The notes below the pieces were generated by a model. The model searched no databases and had not been told where the DNA came from. It saw only the letters and a program-made list of their open reading frames with translations. Shown one piece after another: positions 18,363 through 27,697 of a stretch of DNA of 64,000 bases. This stretch comes from Pricia antarctica. GTDB taxonomy: Bacteria > Bacteroidota > Bacteroidia > Flavobacteriales > Flavobacteriaceae. The stretch covers positions 558,001 through 622,000 of the forward strand of contig NZ_FNAO01000001.1 in NCBI RefSeq assembly GCF_900101815.1, written 5' to 3'. How positions within the stretch are numbered: position 1 is the first letter of the stretch; every line of letters starts with the position of its first letter. The translations under genes were made by a program, and so were the position numbers.

Positions 18363-19544
18363 GTGTCACTGGACAAAGTTAAGAATATAGCACTCTTTTT
18401 CGTAGTGGCAAGCATCCCATTAGCCAGGCTCTACAACATCAATTCTTACGCCGTCGCACTATTTTCTGCCCTATACCTATGTTCGCCGAGAAAGAGATTT
18501 ATTCCCCCGTTAAACACCTCAACGATTCTTTTTTTTCTCTACTATGCCATTTTGGGGATTAATCTGTTCGTCGTCGAACAACCTAAAATAGATTCGACGC
18601 TGATTAAATATCTCCCCCTGTTATTATTACCGTTTTCGGTTTCGTTTATTAAGTTTAAAAAGTGGGTGCTTCATGTCTTTCTATATACCGTTCTTTTCTC
18701 TTGCCTTGTTTGTATCGTTACCACCTATATTCGAAGCAAAGGTTATATTTTCTATTATCACGACCCTACCGAAATACTCGACTTGCAGCTAAACTATTTG
18801 GCTATCTTCGTCTGTTTTGCCCTAGCTATAGTCTATTACGAATTGCTAACGGCAAATGTAACCAAATTGCAACACTATTTTTTTATCCCCTTTCTCTTTT
18901 TCAGCCTTGCGATTTTCTACAACCGCACGAGTATTATTGTGGCTTTTATACTGACCGTTTTTTTTATGATTGCCTATTTAAAAAAGAAAAGCAATCTAAA
19001 ATTTTTAATAGGATTTATCGCTTTCTTCATCCTCTCGGCGTTTTGGATGGCGAACCGGCCTATTGTTCAAAGCAAGTTCAAGGAATTAGCCCATATCGAT
19101 TTCCATGCCCCAAATGATTACAATAACGGTGTATATAGCCGGATACTGTCTTGGGAGTGTAGTTGGCAACAAATAAAAAACGCAGGTTTTTTTGGCGGTG
19201 GAACCAATAACACATCGCATATTTTGACAGAGTGCTACAAGAAAAGAATAGGTGAAGAAGCTATTCAGGTCGTCGAAGGTTACAATGCCCACAACCAGTT
19301 TTTACAGACCACACTAGATTTAGGGTATTCGGGATTGGTCGTCCTTTTGTTAATATATGGCCTTTTGCTTTATATTGGTATTAAGAAAAAAGATACGTTA
19401 CTTTTGTTCTTTTTTATCATAATGTTCCTTTTTGGAATCACGGAATCTTTTATGATACGGCAATGGGGCGTTGTTTTTTTTGTGTTCTTTGCCCCTTACC
19501 TATTGGGCAGATGGGATAATCGAAAAAACCGAATTGAATTATAA
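18363..19544 (+). CDS. O-antigen ligase/polymerase (Wzy_C/WaaL-type membrane protein)
   Basis: A 393-residue membrane protein with about ten to eleven hydrophobic helices and one large periplasmic loop (about 235-310) containing YSRILSWECSWQQIKNAGFFGGG and EGYNAHNQFLQTTLDLGYSG, the His-containing loop of O-antigen ligases and Wzy_C polymerases. It either ligates the finished glycan to lipid A-core or polymerises repeat units; a second polymerase-like gene lies at 23963. The start appears to be GTG 18363. It is the first gene of a plus-strand trio inside a minus-strand locus. Confidence 0.85.
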   Translation: MSLDKVKNIALFFVVASIPLARLYNINSYAVALFSALYLCSPRKRFIPPLNTSTILFFLYYAILGINLFVVEQPKIDSTLIKYLPLLLLPFSVSFIKFKKWVLHVFLYTVLFSCLVCIVTTYIRSKGYIFYYHDPTEILDLQLNYLAIFVCFALAIVYYELLTANVTKLQHYFFIPFLFFSLAIFYNRTSIIVAFILTVFFMIAYLKKKSNLKFLIGFIAFFILSAFWMANRPIVQSKFKELAHIDFHAPNDYNNGVYSRILSWECSWQQIKNAGFFGGGTNNTSHILTECYKKRIGEEAIQVVEGYNAHNQFLQTTLDLGYSGLVVLLLIYGLLLYIGIKKKDTLLLFFFIIMFLFGITESFMIRQWGVVFFVFFAPYLLGRWDNRKNRIEL

Positions 19545-19666
19545 TGAATTGAAATCAAGGGTTCAAAAAAATAAAGTGCCTTATGTTATTGTTACCGTGT
19601 CATTCGGTTATTTGAAATACAAGCCGGTTTTAGATAACCGGCAACTTGACCACCTTTAAATCGTAT

Positions 19667-21082
19667 ATGGTATTTAGTTCGACCGTTTTTATCTTCTTGT
19701 TTCTTCCCCTTGTCCTTGGTATCTATTTTTTGCTTCAGAACAAGCTTAGAAACCTCTTTCTGCTGATTGCAAGTCTCTTTTTTTATGCTTGGGGCGAAGG
19801 TCTGCTGGTGTTGCTAATGATGGGCTCTATTGGGATGAACTATATTATGGGCATTGCCATTTCCGAAAGTTTGGACAAAAACCGGCCTTTGACTTCCAAA
19901 ATGTTTTTAGCATTGGGCGTAGGTCTTAACCTTTTGGTATTAACCTACTACAAGTACATCCATTTTCTAGTCGAAAACTTGGCAATGGTCGGAATACATA
20001 TCGATATCGACATCTCTAACGTGACCTTGCCTATCGGTATCTCGTTCTTCACTTTTCAAAGTATTTCTTATTTGGTTGATGTTTATCGGAGTACAGTAAA
20101 AGGCCAAAGGAGTATTGTTAACTTGGGTATGTACATTGCACTTTTTCCACAACTTATTGCGGGCCCGATTGTGAGGTATGTCGACATCTCGAAAGAAATC
20201 CAACGGAGAACCGTAACTCCTGCACTCTTCAAGACAGGTATTACACGTTTCTTGACCGGCTTCGCAAAAAAGATAATTATCGCTAACAATGTTGGCTTGG
20301 TCGCCGATAAGGTTTTCGGTGCACCGGTTGGTGATCTATCTACGTCTTTAACCTGGATTGGGGTGCTTTGCTATACCTTACAGATTTATTATGATTTCTC
20401 AGGGTATTCGGATATGGCAATCGGTCTTGGAAAAATGTTCGGGTTTAACTTTAAGGAGAATTTTGACCATCCATACATTTCTAAATCTGTACAGGAATTT
20501 TGGCGAAGGTGGCATATTTCCCTTTCCACTTGGTTTAGGGATTATCTCTATATTCCTTTGGGCGGCAATCGAAAAGGCAAATATAGGACCTATGTCAACT
20601 TATTGATTGTGTTCTTTTTGACCGGTCTTTGGCACGGAGCGAGCTGGAATTTTATTGTTTGGGGTATGTTCCATGGATTTTTTCTCATTGTTGAACGGAT
20701 GGATTTTTTCAAGTTACCCTCGAAATTCACTTTTTTAAAAAGATTTTATCTACTGCTCGTTGTAATGGTCGGTTGGGTAATCTTTCGTGCCGAAAATTTA
20801 GGCTATGCATTGGAATATATTGGAACCATGTTCGCTTTCACGGGAGGCACCTATGCATATCCGTATTTGTTCCTCAATACCTACACTTTAACGGTCATTG
20901 CATTGGGAATACTCTTCTCGGCCCCACTGAGGGCACTGATTGTAAAACGTGCTGCCATGATAATCCCCAATCCAAATTCTGCCATTGCCTTAGAGCACAT
21001 TTTGTATGTGTCCCTTTTTATACTGTCTCTGTTAGAACTGGCTCAGACCACCTACAATCCGTTTATCTATTTTAGATTCTGA
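19667..21082 (+). CDS. MBOAT-family O-acyltransferase (AlgI/PatA-like)
   Basis: A 471-residue polytopic membrane O-acyltransferase. MVFSSTVFIFLFLPLVLGIYF is the usual AlgI N-terminus, QFWRRWHISLSTWFRDY (about 275-291) the conserved central motif, and LTGLWHGASWNFIVWG (about 317-332) holds the catalytic His. It moves acetyl groups across the membrane for transfer to an exported glycan. I use ATG 19667 in place of the earlier TTG. One base separates its stop from the start of the AlgX-like gene, so the two work as a pair. Confidence 0.93.
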   Translation: MVFSSTVFIFLFLPLVLGIYFLLQNKLRNLFLLIASLFFYAWGEGLLVLLMMGSIGMNYIMGIAISESLDKNRPLTSKMFLALGVGLNLLVLTYYKYIHFLVENLAMVGIHIDIDISNVTLPIGISFFTFQSISYLVDVYRSTVKGQRSIVNLGMYIALFPQLIAGPIVRYVDISKEIQRRTVTPALFKTGITRFLTGFAKKIIIANNVGLVADKVFGAPVGDLSTSLTWIGVLCYTLQIYYDFSGYSDMAIGLGKMFGFNFKENFDHPYISKSVQEFWRRWHISLSTWFRDYLYIPLGGNRKGKYRTYVNLLIVFFLTGLWHGASWNFIVWGMFHGFFLIVERMDFFKLPSKFTFLKRFYLLLVVMVGWVIFRAENLGYALEYIGTMFAFTGGTYAYPYLFLNTYTLTVIALGILFSAPLRALIVKRAAMIIPNPNSAIALEHILYVSLFILSLLELAQTTYNPFIYFRF

Positions 21083-21083
21083 T

Positions 21084-22817
21084 ATGGTAAAAAAATATGC
21101 AACCGCGCTATTAATCGCATTTCTGGTGTTCGTTACGACATGCCTTTTAATGGGTATTACCGGAGCGAAACCTACTGAAATAACAGTCTCTTTAAGCGCA
21201 ACGGTTTTGAAGGACGATGTTTTTCAAGTTTTCTATTCGAACCAAGGAGAGGGTGCCTTTACGGAGAAGCAAAGCGCAATTACTGAGATAAAAGGAGGCG
21301 GCGAACCGCAGACAATCGAATTTGTTATTCCGTTGGATACTTCCCTAACCCAATTGCGTATCGATATTGGCAACAACAGAAATCAAATGCCCATAAATTT
21401 TTCGACCGTCCGGTTAAGAACCCATGAAAGTTCCTATGCCTTCGATATTTCGAAATCGTTCTTAAAAAATGTATGCATCACCGAAAAGGATGGGAAATTC
21501 ATTACTCGAACGGTCTTGAATAGTTACGACCCCTTTTTTATCTCGAATTTTGATCTATCTCCAATATTGGAGAAATTGGCCAAAAAGCAACCATTAGTGG
21601 CTAATAAAGTGGCTTATTTCTTGGCATTGATTTTTGCAGTAGCTGCCTTTATTTCATTTTCCTTAAAAAAAATAAGATTAGCAAACCTCAGGCCCAATGG
21701 CTATATTTTTGCCTTCGTATTAATCATTGCGGCACCGCCCATAGTGAAGCTGTTCGGTTTAGAACAGAAAACTGAAAGCATGGAGAAAAGGGAATTGGCA
21801 AAGCAACCCGAATGGGCATTCAAGGAAAGTTTTCCCAGGGAGTATGAGGCCTATTACAACGACAACTTCGGCCTGCGTCCCACTATCATCAATTGGGCGA
21901 GCGACCTGAAAATAGGGCTCTTCAGGGATTCGCCACAACCCGAATTGGTACAGTTCGGCAAGAATGGATTTTTGTTTTTTAACGAGCATAACGAATTGGA
22001 TGGGGGCATCTACTCAAGCTATTCCCATACGAATTTGGCTTCGAGGAAACAGCTTGAGAATGCCTTTCGAAAACAGTTCGATCTAAAACAAGACCTAACT
22101 AAGCTTGGTATTCGCTATGCCGTAGGTTTTTGGCCGAACAAACACAGTATTTACAACAGTTCGCTCCCTTTTACGATGAAAATACAAGTTCAAGGTGAAA
22201 CTTCCTTGGCAGACCAGGCCGTACGGTTTTTCGAAGAAAAAGGCATGCCTCTTTTTGATGTTCGCCACAATCTGTTGAAAAACAAAAACGAAAAACAGTT
22301 GTATTTCAAGTTCGATTCCCATTGGAATGCAAACGGGGCCTACCTAGCTTATCGCAATTTCTGCGAGCAGACTTTTAATGAGTTGGGCCTAACTCCGTTT
22401 CCGGTGGAAGATTTTGACATATCATATTCCAAAATAAGAAATGGTGATCTTACCAATCTCTTGGGAATTGACAGTATTTCGGGTTATTACGACAAAAAGC
22501 CGAATTATAAATTCAAAAATAGTAATAGTACCTATCACTTCGTCAATCCCGGGGGCATCTATCAAAACACATTTGTTACCGAAAACAACAATTGCGGTAA
22601 CGACAAAGTGGCGTTGGTCTTTAGGGACTCGTACGGGGCCGCTCTTGTCCAATTTTTATCGTTGCACTATTCAAGGGTAGTTTACGTTGCTAAAAGTCCT
22701 GTTGATATGTATTGGGTAAATCAAGTTAATCCCGATGTGGTAATCTTAGGGGTGGTCGAAAGACGTTTGCCTTATATTTTGGACACCGTGGGCAAATCTG
22801 TGGATTCTCTCCCATAA
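21084..22817 (+). CDS. AlgX/AlgJ-like SGNH O-acetyltransferase with extra N-terminal domain
   Basis: A 577-residue protein that most likely completes glycan O-acetylation in the periplasm. An N-terminal membrane helix (about 7-27) is followed by a beta-rich domain (about 30-115), a second pair of hydrophobic helices (about 170-190 and 205-225), then the AlgX/DHHW domain. Key motifs are FDSHWNANGAYLAYR (about 410) and FRDSYGAAL (about 512), which carry the Asp/His and Ser of the catalytic triad. The beta-rich N-terminal domain is not usual for AlgX and may bind sugar. The partner MBOAT gene is directly upstream. Confidence 0.88.
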   Translation: MVKKYATALLIAFLVFVTTCLLMGITGAKPTEITVSLSATVLKDDVFQVFYSNQGEGAFTEKQSAITEIKGGGEPQTIEFVIPLDTSLTQLRIDIGNNRNQMPINFSTVRLRTHESSYAFDISKSFLKNVCITEKDGKFITRTVLNSYDPFFISNFDLSPILEKLAKKQPLVANKVAYFLALIFAVAAFISFSLKKIRLANLRPNGYIFAFVLIIAAPPIVKLFGLEQKTESMEKRELAKQPEWAFKESFPREYEAYYNDNFGLRPTIINWASDLKIGLFRDSPQPELVQFGKNGFLFFNEHNELDGGIYSSYSHTNLASRKQLENAFRKQFDLKQDLTKLGIRYAVGFWPNKHSIYNSSLPFTMKIQVQGETSLADQAVRFFEEKGMPLFDVRHNLLKNKNEKQLYFKFDSHWNANGAYLAYRNFCEQTFNELGLTPFPVEDFDISYSKIRNGDLTNLLGIDSISGYYDKKPNYKFKNSNSTYHFVNPGGIYQNTFVTENNNCGNDKVALVFRDSYGAALVQFLSLHYSRVVYVAKSPVDMYWVNQVNPDVVILGVVERRLPYILDTVGKSVDSLP

Positions 22818-22856
22818 CATACCTTAAAGATTCGCAAACTTTATAAAAATTAGGTT

Positions 22857-23960
22857 TTAAATCATTTTATAGCCCTCTAATGTTTTTTTTGCCGTCTCTT
22901 CCCAAACATATTCGGTCTGAATCTTTTCTTTCAGCCTGAAATTAAAAGGCGCATCGAAAGCTTTGTCGATAGCACTTCGGATTGAAGCCACATCATCTGG
23001 TTCGCAATAAAACGCATAATCCTCAAAATAATCACGGGTATCGCCTTTTTCGGTAATAACGATGTTTGTTTCCATAACACCAGCTTCCAGTGAAGAAAGG
23101 CCTGGGGTTTCCATCCAACTTATCAGCGCATGTACTTTAGCCAATTTATAAAAAATCGGTAATTTTTCGTGGGGTATCGCACCCATGAAGAACACGTTTT
23201 CTCCTGCGATAGCATGACAGGCATCTGTGAAGGTCTTGTCATTTTTCGTTTCGTTCCCTATAAGCACAAGCGGATATTGGTTACCTACGGCCTTAATCAG
23301 GTTCAAGGTTGATTTTCTTCCCTCTATTCGAGCAACGGAAAGAATACAATCTTTAAATTTTGAAATCTCTGTGTCTATGTTTTCTAGGTCGACCTTTTCA
23401 GGATTGAAGACATGGGTATCGACAGCATTCGGCACGACGACAAATTTGTAATTTTTCAATTGATATTCACGGGCTACTCTTTTCATCTCGGATAACGAAT
23501 TGGGCAGAAAGACATCCACTTGCTCCGTCACTTTTTTAGCAAGCCGATAATATCCTCGAAAAAGCATATAATACACGCCTTTATTCATTCTTCCGTCTTT
23601 CAAGTGCCTCAAAAAGGTCTTGATGTAATTGATAGTGTAAGGTGAAAGTACATTGGCTACCTTTTGTGCAAATCCACCCCTTGCTTTCCGTTCGAACTCA
23701 GTATAAAGACCATAAATAGTCGAAAGCGCCACTTTTTTATCATGTTTTTTTGCGTGTTTGATTTGCATGTAAAGCTCTTGGGGATCCATTAGATTGAAGA
23801 GGTGAACTAGATCGTAGCCCGCCAGGTCAGGTTCCAGCTCGATACTAATATCGACCTCGACTCCTAATTTTTCCAAATACTGCTTGGTTTTTTCGATTTG
23901 GGTAGTATCTCCGCCCGGGGCAGAGTAAAGATTACTTCTGGATTGAAATAGGACTTTCAT
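22857..23960 (-). CDS. Glycosyltransferase family 4
   Basis: A 367-residue GT-B glycosyltransferase. The N-terminus MKVLFQSRSNLYSAPGGDTTQI holds the acceptor-side glycine loop; the C-terminal domain has ILSVARIEGRKSTLNLIKA and the donor region with SWMETPGLSSLEAGVMETNIV. It probably adds one sugar of the repeat unit. I start at ATG 23960, two bases after the stop of the polymerase gene, because the 14 codons before it overlap that gene's end and look non-coding. Confidence 0.9.
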   Translation of the reverse strand: MKVLFQSRSNLYSAPGGDTTQIEKTKQYLEKLGVEVDISIELEPDLAGYDLVHLFNLMDPQELYMQIKHAKKHDKKVALSTIYGLYTEFERKARGGFAQKVANVLSPYTINYIKTFLRHLKDGRMNKGVYYMLFRGYYRLAKKVTEQVDVFLPNSLSEMKRVAREYQLKNYKFVVVPNAVDTHVFNPEKVDLENIDTEISKFKDCILSVARIEGRKSTLNLIKAVGNQYPLVLIGNETKNDKTFTDACHAIAGENVFFMGAIPHEKLPIFYKLAKVHALISWMETPGLSSLEAGVMETNIVITEKGDTRDYFEDYAFYCEPDDVASIRSAIDKAFDAPFNFRLKEKIQTEYVWEETAKKTLEGYKMI

Positions 23961-23962
23961 AA

Positions 23963-25150
23963 TCAGATTTTCAATTTTGCTATAAAAATAAAAGCGGCAC
24001 AAAGTATCAATTGCGGAACAAGAAAGAAGAGACCAGGTGCCACGATCCCTCCAACCGCCAAACGTGAGAAATTCAAACTAAATAAAACCAAAATGACAAA
24101 CCAGCTCAATTTACCACTTCGAATAATGATTTCATAAAACAATCCCGCCAATGTACCCAAAAATAGGGCGTGCAGCACTATACCGAACCAGCCGAAATTC
24201 ATGTAGGCCTCACCTGGCGAAGTGATGGTCATGCCTTCCCCTTCAAATTCCAATTGGTATTTGTCTTTAAGAATGACCCCGGTAAACCCTTTCTCGTGCA
24301 GACCGGCGGCCATTCCCAAATCGCTTAGCACGGTCTGCCCATAATAAAAATCGTCGGTCTTATCGGTGTTGTAAACAATATCCTCTAGATTACTTACATT
24401 GACCGCAGTAGTCCATGCCGTAGAGCCGATCGCACGATACGAAAGTTCTCCGGTGTGACGATAATAGCCTAACAGAGATAGGAAAACAATAAAGAAAATC
24501 CCCGTCAAAATATAGCGAAAGGAAATACCTTGTTCCTCCAAATATTTCTGGGTAAAAATAAGATAGGCCAAAAAGCAGCTTACTACCAAGTATGCTGCAG
24601 GGCCTCGAAAACCAATACCCATCACGAAAAACACCCCCACCAAAAGATAGAGAATCGAAATTAACTTGATTTTGTTAAGAACAAATTTTTCAATCGCAAA
24701 CCGATAGACCAAGCTTACGCTAATTAAGGCATTACCGATGAGAATATATTTTCCCAGACCTGCTTTGGCACCCACCCGTGCACTTTCGAGGTCATCTAAA
24801 AAAATGGGGATTGTTCCCATTTTGAAAAAATATATAAAGAGGTATAAGGCGACCCCCGATAGAAAAAACAAATAAAACGCCCTTTTCCAATATTTAATAT
24901 CCATACGAACATGGGTAACCATATCCTTCAAATTGGGAAACGTTTTAACCAACAGATAAATAGGGGCCAAATGTGCTGCCAAAATGAAAACGATAAGATA
25001 GGTCGCAAGTAAGCCCCGAGTTTTGAGAGTGGTATCGAAAAAAGGGAAATAACGCTCAAGCGCAAAAGGATAGAACATCAGAAAAAAAACAAAGGCGACC
25101 AAAAAGAAAATGGCCGGGTGGAGCACGTTAAAAAGTCTGATTTTTCTCAA
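23963..25150 (-). CDS. O-antigen polymerase-like membrane protein (Wzy)
   Basis: A 395-residue membrane protein with about eleven hydrophobic helices and a periplasmic loop near 245-310, typical of oligosaccharide repeat-unit polymerases. The YRAIGSTAWTTAVN and SPGEAYMNFGWFGIVLHALF segments resemble those of EpsG/Wzy-type proteins. It would polymerise lipid-linked repeat units at the periplasmic face. The start is TTG 25150, overlapping the TGA of the upstream gene as TTGA; this stop-start overlap supports the TTG and implies coupled translation. Confidence 0.82.
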   Translation of the reverse strand: MRKIRLFNVLHPAIFFLVAFVFFLMFYPFALERYFPFFDTTLKTRGLLATYLIVFILAAHLAPIYLLVKTFPNLKDMVTHVRMDIKYWKRAFYLFFLSGVALYLFIYFFKMGTIPIFLDDLESARVGAKAGLGKYILIGNALISVSLVYRFAIEKFVLNKIKLISILYLLVGVFFVMGIGFRGPAAYLVVSCFLAYLIFTQKYLEEQGISFRYILTGIFFIVFLSLLGYYRHTGELSYRAIGSTAWTTAVNVSNLEDIVYNTDKTDDFYYGQTVLSDLGMAAGLHEKGFTGVILKDKYQLEFEGEGMTITSPGEAYMNFGWFGIVLHALFLGTLAGLFYEIIIRSGKLSWFVILVLFSLNFSRLAVGGIVAPGLFFLVPQLILCAAFIFIAKLKI

Positions 25151-26349
25151 AGAATCGGTCTCTTGTTTTCTTTGCCCAGATTTTGGTTTCCACCAGTTTT
25201 GGCCTCTTTCAGACCTTTAATCAAGGTAGAACTCATTATATTATGCGCTATTCGACAATGGTTGACTATCGTCGCCTTTTCAATTTCGGGATTCATCGCT
25301 TCCGAAGGTGCTATAAAGGCAAGGTCATTGACGATGTAGGGCCAGGGTAGACCCTTTACCTTGTTGTACCTAACCTCTATATAAAGAGACCTTATACCAA
25401 AATCACTCCATAAGATTTCATTGTTCAAATAAAATCCGGCAAAATATAAGTTGTTTACTCCTAGATCTTGCAGCAGTTTGAGATAATCGGGTTGGGACAG
25501 CTCAGTGCCACGATAGTAGAATTTATTTTCGACAACTGTGCCGTAGTTCGCGTTTAACCCAATCAATTCCTTTTCGAACTGCTTAATCATTTGATTTTCT
25601 GAACCGCTCATAAAGAGCGTTACGAAGTTATTGCCCTCATGTATGTTGTCTTTGGTGTTGGCGAATAAATCACGAATGGTATTCAACGGGGCCATGGCAT
25701 AAAATGGCGACTCGTCAAATTTCACAATACCAACATTGTTCTTTTTAAGCAGTTCGATAGCCACATCTTTCATCTCCTTTGTATAAGATAGAACTCCTTC
25801 GTCAATCAAAAATAAATCGAGATCTTTGTTTCGTGAACGTACCGAATATATGCCGTTTTCTTTATCCAAAACACAATAAAAAGTATCAAAGCCTACATAA
25901 AATAAGTTTTTAATATTATTTTCCAAAAGGTAGACATCCATCCGGTCATCATTTAGTAAATGGATGCTACTGTCCAATTGTAATAAATTCTCATTGGGTG
26001 CTTCTAGGGACGGAGCATAAATAATTTTAGCACCCATTGCGTCAAACTTCTTAATTAAGGGATTTAAATTCTTAATCACTAGGGAGTCCAAAAACTCATT
26101 TTGCCAAACGTCGATAAGTACTAAGGCGCTTTTTTCGGCATCTACAACTGTCGAGTGGCTTTTGTCCAAATAAATGTTGTGATTGCCATCGTATTGTGAT
26201 AGTGTATATTCAAAAGGCAAGGGGTGAGCGATTATCTCTCCGGCCTTATTATAAAAGCTGTCATCCAAATCATCGGCACATCCCGCAGTCAATGACATCA
26301 CGGCCATTGTCAAAAGAAGGGATGGAGTTCCAAAGAATTTCAGGGTCAT
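25147..26349 (-). CDS. Lipoprotein with two degenerate isochorismatase-like halves
   Basis: A 400-residue lipoprotein (lipobox LTAGC, Cys24) of unknown function. Residues 74-190 resemble a cysteine-hydrolase (isochorismatase-like) fold: SALVLIDVWQNEFLDSL with Asp80, a G-x-K-I-I-Y-A strand near 106-112, and FYVGFDTFYCVL with Cys159 at the usual nucleophile place. Residues 240-375 repeat the pattern (NLYFAGFYLNNEIL) but lack the Cys. The gene is the first of a coupled set with a polymerase and a GT4, so it probably acts in glycan export or modification at the envelope. The relation to isochorismatases is my reading of the pattern. Confidence 0.7.
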   Translation of the reverse strand: MTLKFFGTPSLLLTMAVMSLTAGCADDLDDSFYNKAGEIIAHPLPFEYTLSQYDGNHNIYLDKSHSTVVDAEKSALVLIDVWQNEFLDSLVIKNLNPLIKKFDAMGAKIIYAPSLEAPNENLLQLDSSIHLLNDDRMDVYLLENNIKNLFYVGFDTFYCVLDKENGIYSVRSRNKDLDLFLIDEGVLSYTKEMKDVAIELLKKNNVGIVKFDESPFYAMAPLNTIRDLFANTKDNIHEGNNFVTLFMSGSENQMIKQFEKELIGLNANYGTVVENKFYYRGTELSQPDYLKLLQDLGVNNLYFAGFYLNNEILWSDFGIRSLYIEVRYNKVKGLPWPYIVNDLAFIAPSEAMNPEIEKATIVNHCRIAHNIMSSTLIKGLKEAKTGGNQNLGKENKRPIL

Positions 26350-26422
26350 GATTTAGACGTTCGTTCGAAACGGCAAAGTTCAATTACTAATGGCCGCAAA
26401 ATATTGTAGTAATTAGCAATGG

Positions 26423-26430
26423 CAAAGATA
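26423..26430 (-). promoter_or_regulatory. -7 promoter box for the lipoprotein-Wzy-GT4 set
   Basis: TATCTTTG on the minus strand matches TAnnTTTG exactly, 73 bases before the ATG at 26349. Two TTG triplets lie 16 and 23 bases further upstream. It implies an internal promoter within the polysaccharide locus. Confidence 0.45.
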
Positions 26431-26497
26431 CTATTTTTATGACGGTCAAGAATCAATAGGGTTGCAAGAAACTATTTTGCGTAATAATTACCAAGTT

Positions 26498-27646
26498 TTA
26501 GGTTTTCAATTGCCTAATGAAACTTTCTATTCTTATGGAACTGTCCGAAGAATTAAACTTTTCGGAATCATAATCATTCTTCAAGTCCTCGGATGCCAAT
26601 ACCAAATTAATCAGCTCTGTTGAATTATGCGCTACGTTGGCGCCCAAATCCTCAAACGAAAAATAGAGTCCCCCGTTCTCCGAAATATAGGATTCTTTAT
26701 CGAATATAAAGGCAATTATAGGTTTTCCGGTAATCATGTAATCAAAAAGTATCGAAGAATAATCGGTTATGAGCACATCGGCAACAGCCAACAGTTCTTG
26801 GGTGTCTTCAGCCGAAACGTTCCAAACGTTTGATAAAGATTCGAAGAACACGTCATCAAATACACCTTTGTCCAAAGGATGGGGTTTGAAAAGAATTAAC
26901 TTCTTTCCGAATTGGTTTATCATTTTATCTAGATTTACCAAGGCGCGTTTTATCTTTGAAGTCGCCGACTCGTTGTTTCGAAATGTCGGGGTATATAAAA
27001 AGGTGATACATTGTTCCAATGGGTCGGGAATTGTTAATCGCGCGCCTAAGTTTCTTTTGAGTTCCACGCTGCTTTCTATTTCCCTTATGAATTCAGTTCT
27101 GGGCTGCCCAAGTGGCAAAATTTTGGAACGTGACAAATGCATTGCCCCTTCGAAAATAAAAATGGTTTGGGGAGATGCCGAAACGAAATAGTCCCAACGC
27201 TCGTAGGGAAGTTTTCTTCCCGAGGCAATCAAATGCTCTATCCATATCCTTTCTTTCCGTGAATCGAATCCTATTTGCTTTATTGGGGTGCCGTGCCATA
27301 GGTTAATAACAATTCCCCTGATAGGAATGACCGGAAAGATATCCTTTACGTTATGCGATATAATGAAAAACGGGGCGCGAACGATTGCCCAAAATGCACT
27401 TAGACTCCATCGATAGAGACATCTATATCCCTTCTTCCTCAATTGTTTTACCTCTTTGCCGTTGGAGGAAATCCAAATAGGCTCAAAAGCGGGATTCTTT
27501 TGAAAATGAATAAATAAAAATTTTGGATTATCGGAAAAACGTCCGAATCCTGACCCAAAAAGCATCAAGCCATTTTTTGGCGGTACAATGGCACAGAGAA
27601 AGCCAAAAACTACTTTCTCTATAAACAGAGATGCAATACGCTTCAT
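26498..27646 (-). CDS. CDP-glycerol glycerophosphotransferase-like protein (TagB/TagF family)
   Basis: A 382-residue membrane-associated GT-B enzyme that transfers glycerol phosphate (or a related polyol phosphate) from a CDP-activated donor. Family motifs are NLWHGTPIKQIGFD (about 115-128), TFLYTPTFRNN (about 213) and VLITDYSSILFDYMITGKPI (about 286-305). An N-terminal hydrophobic stretch may tether it to the membrane. A TagD-like cytidylyltransferase is encoded nearby (30171), so donor synthesis and transfer both seem present. Polyol phosphate decoration of the surface glycan is a reasonable inference. Confidence 0.88.
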   Translation of the reverse strand: MKRIASLFIEKVVFGFLCAIVPPKNGLMLFGSGFGRFSDNPKFLFIHFQKNPAFEPIWISSNGKEVKQLRKKGYRCLYRWSLSAFWAIVRAPFFIISHNVKDIFPVIPIRGIVINLWHGTPIKQIGFDSRKERIWIEHLIASGRKLPYERWDYFVSASPQTIFIFEGAMHLSRSKILPLGQPRTEFIREIESSVELKRNLGARLTIPDPLEQCITFLYTPTFRNNESATSKIKRALVNLDKMINQFGKKLILFKPHPLDKGVFDDVFFESLSNVWNVSAEDTQELLAVADVLITDYSSILFDYMITGKPIIAFIFDKESYISENGGLYFSFEDLGANVAHNSTELINLVLASEDLKNDYDSEKFNSSDSSIRIESFIRQLKT

Positions 27647-27697
27647 TGGGTGAATTGTTGGGTTATATTATGGCTTTTTATCCATCTACTTCATATG

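Noticed and set aside
18360-18366. CACGTG that could suggest a parS site
   Set aside because: The flanks do not match TGTTn...nAACA; the same is true of CACGTG near 31271 and 55436.
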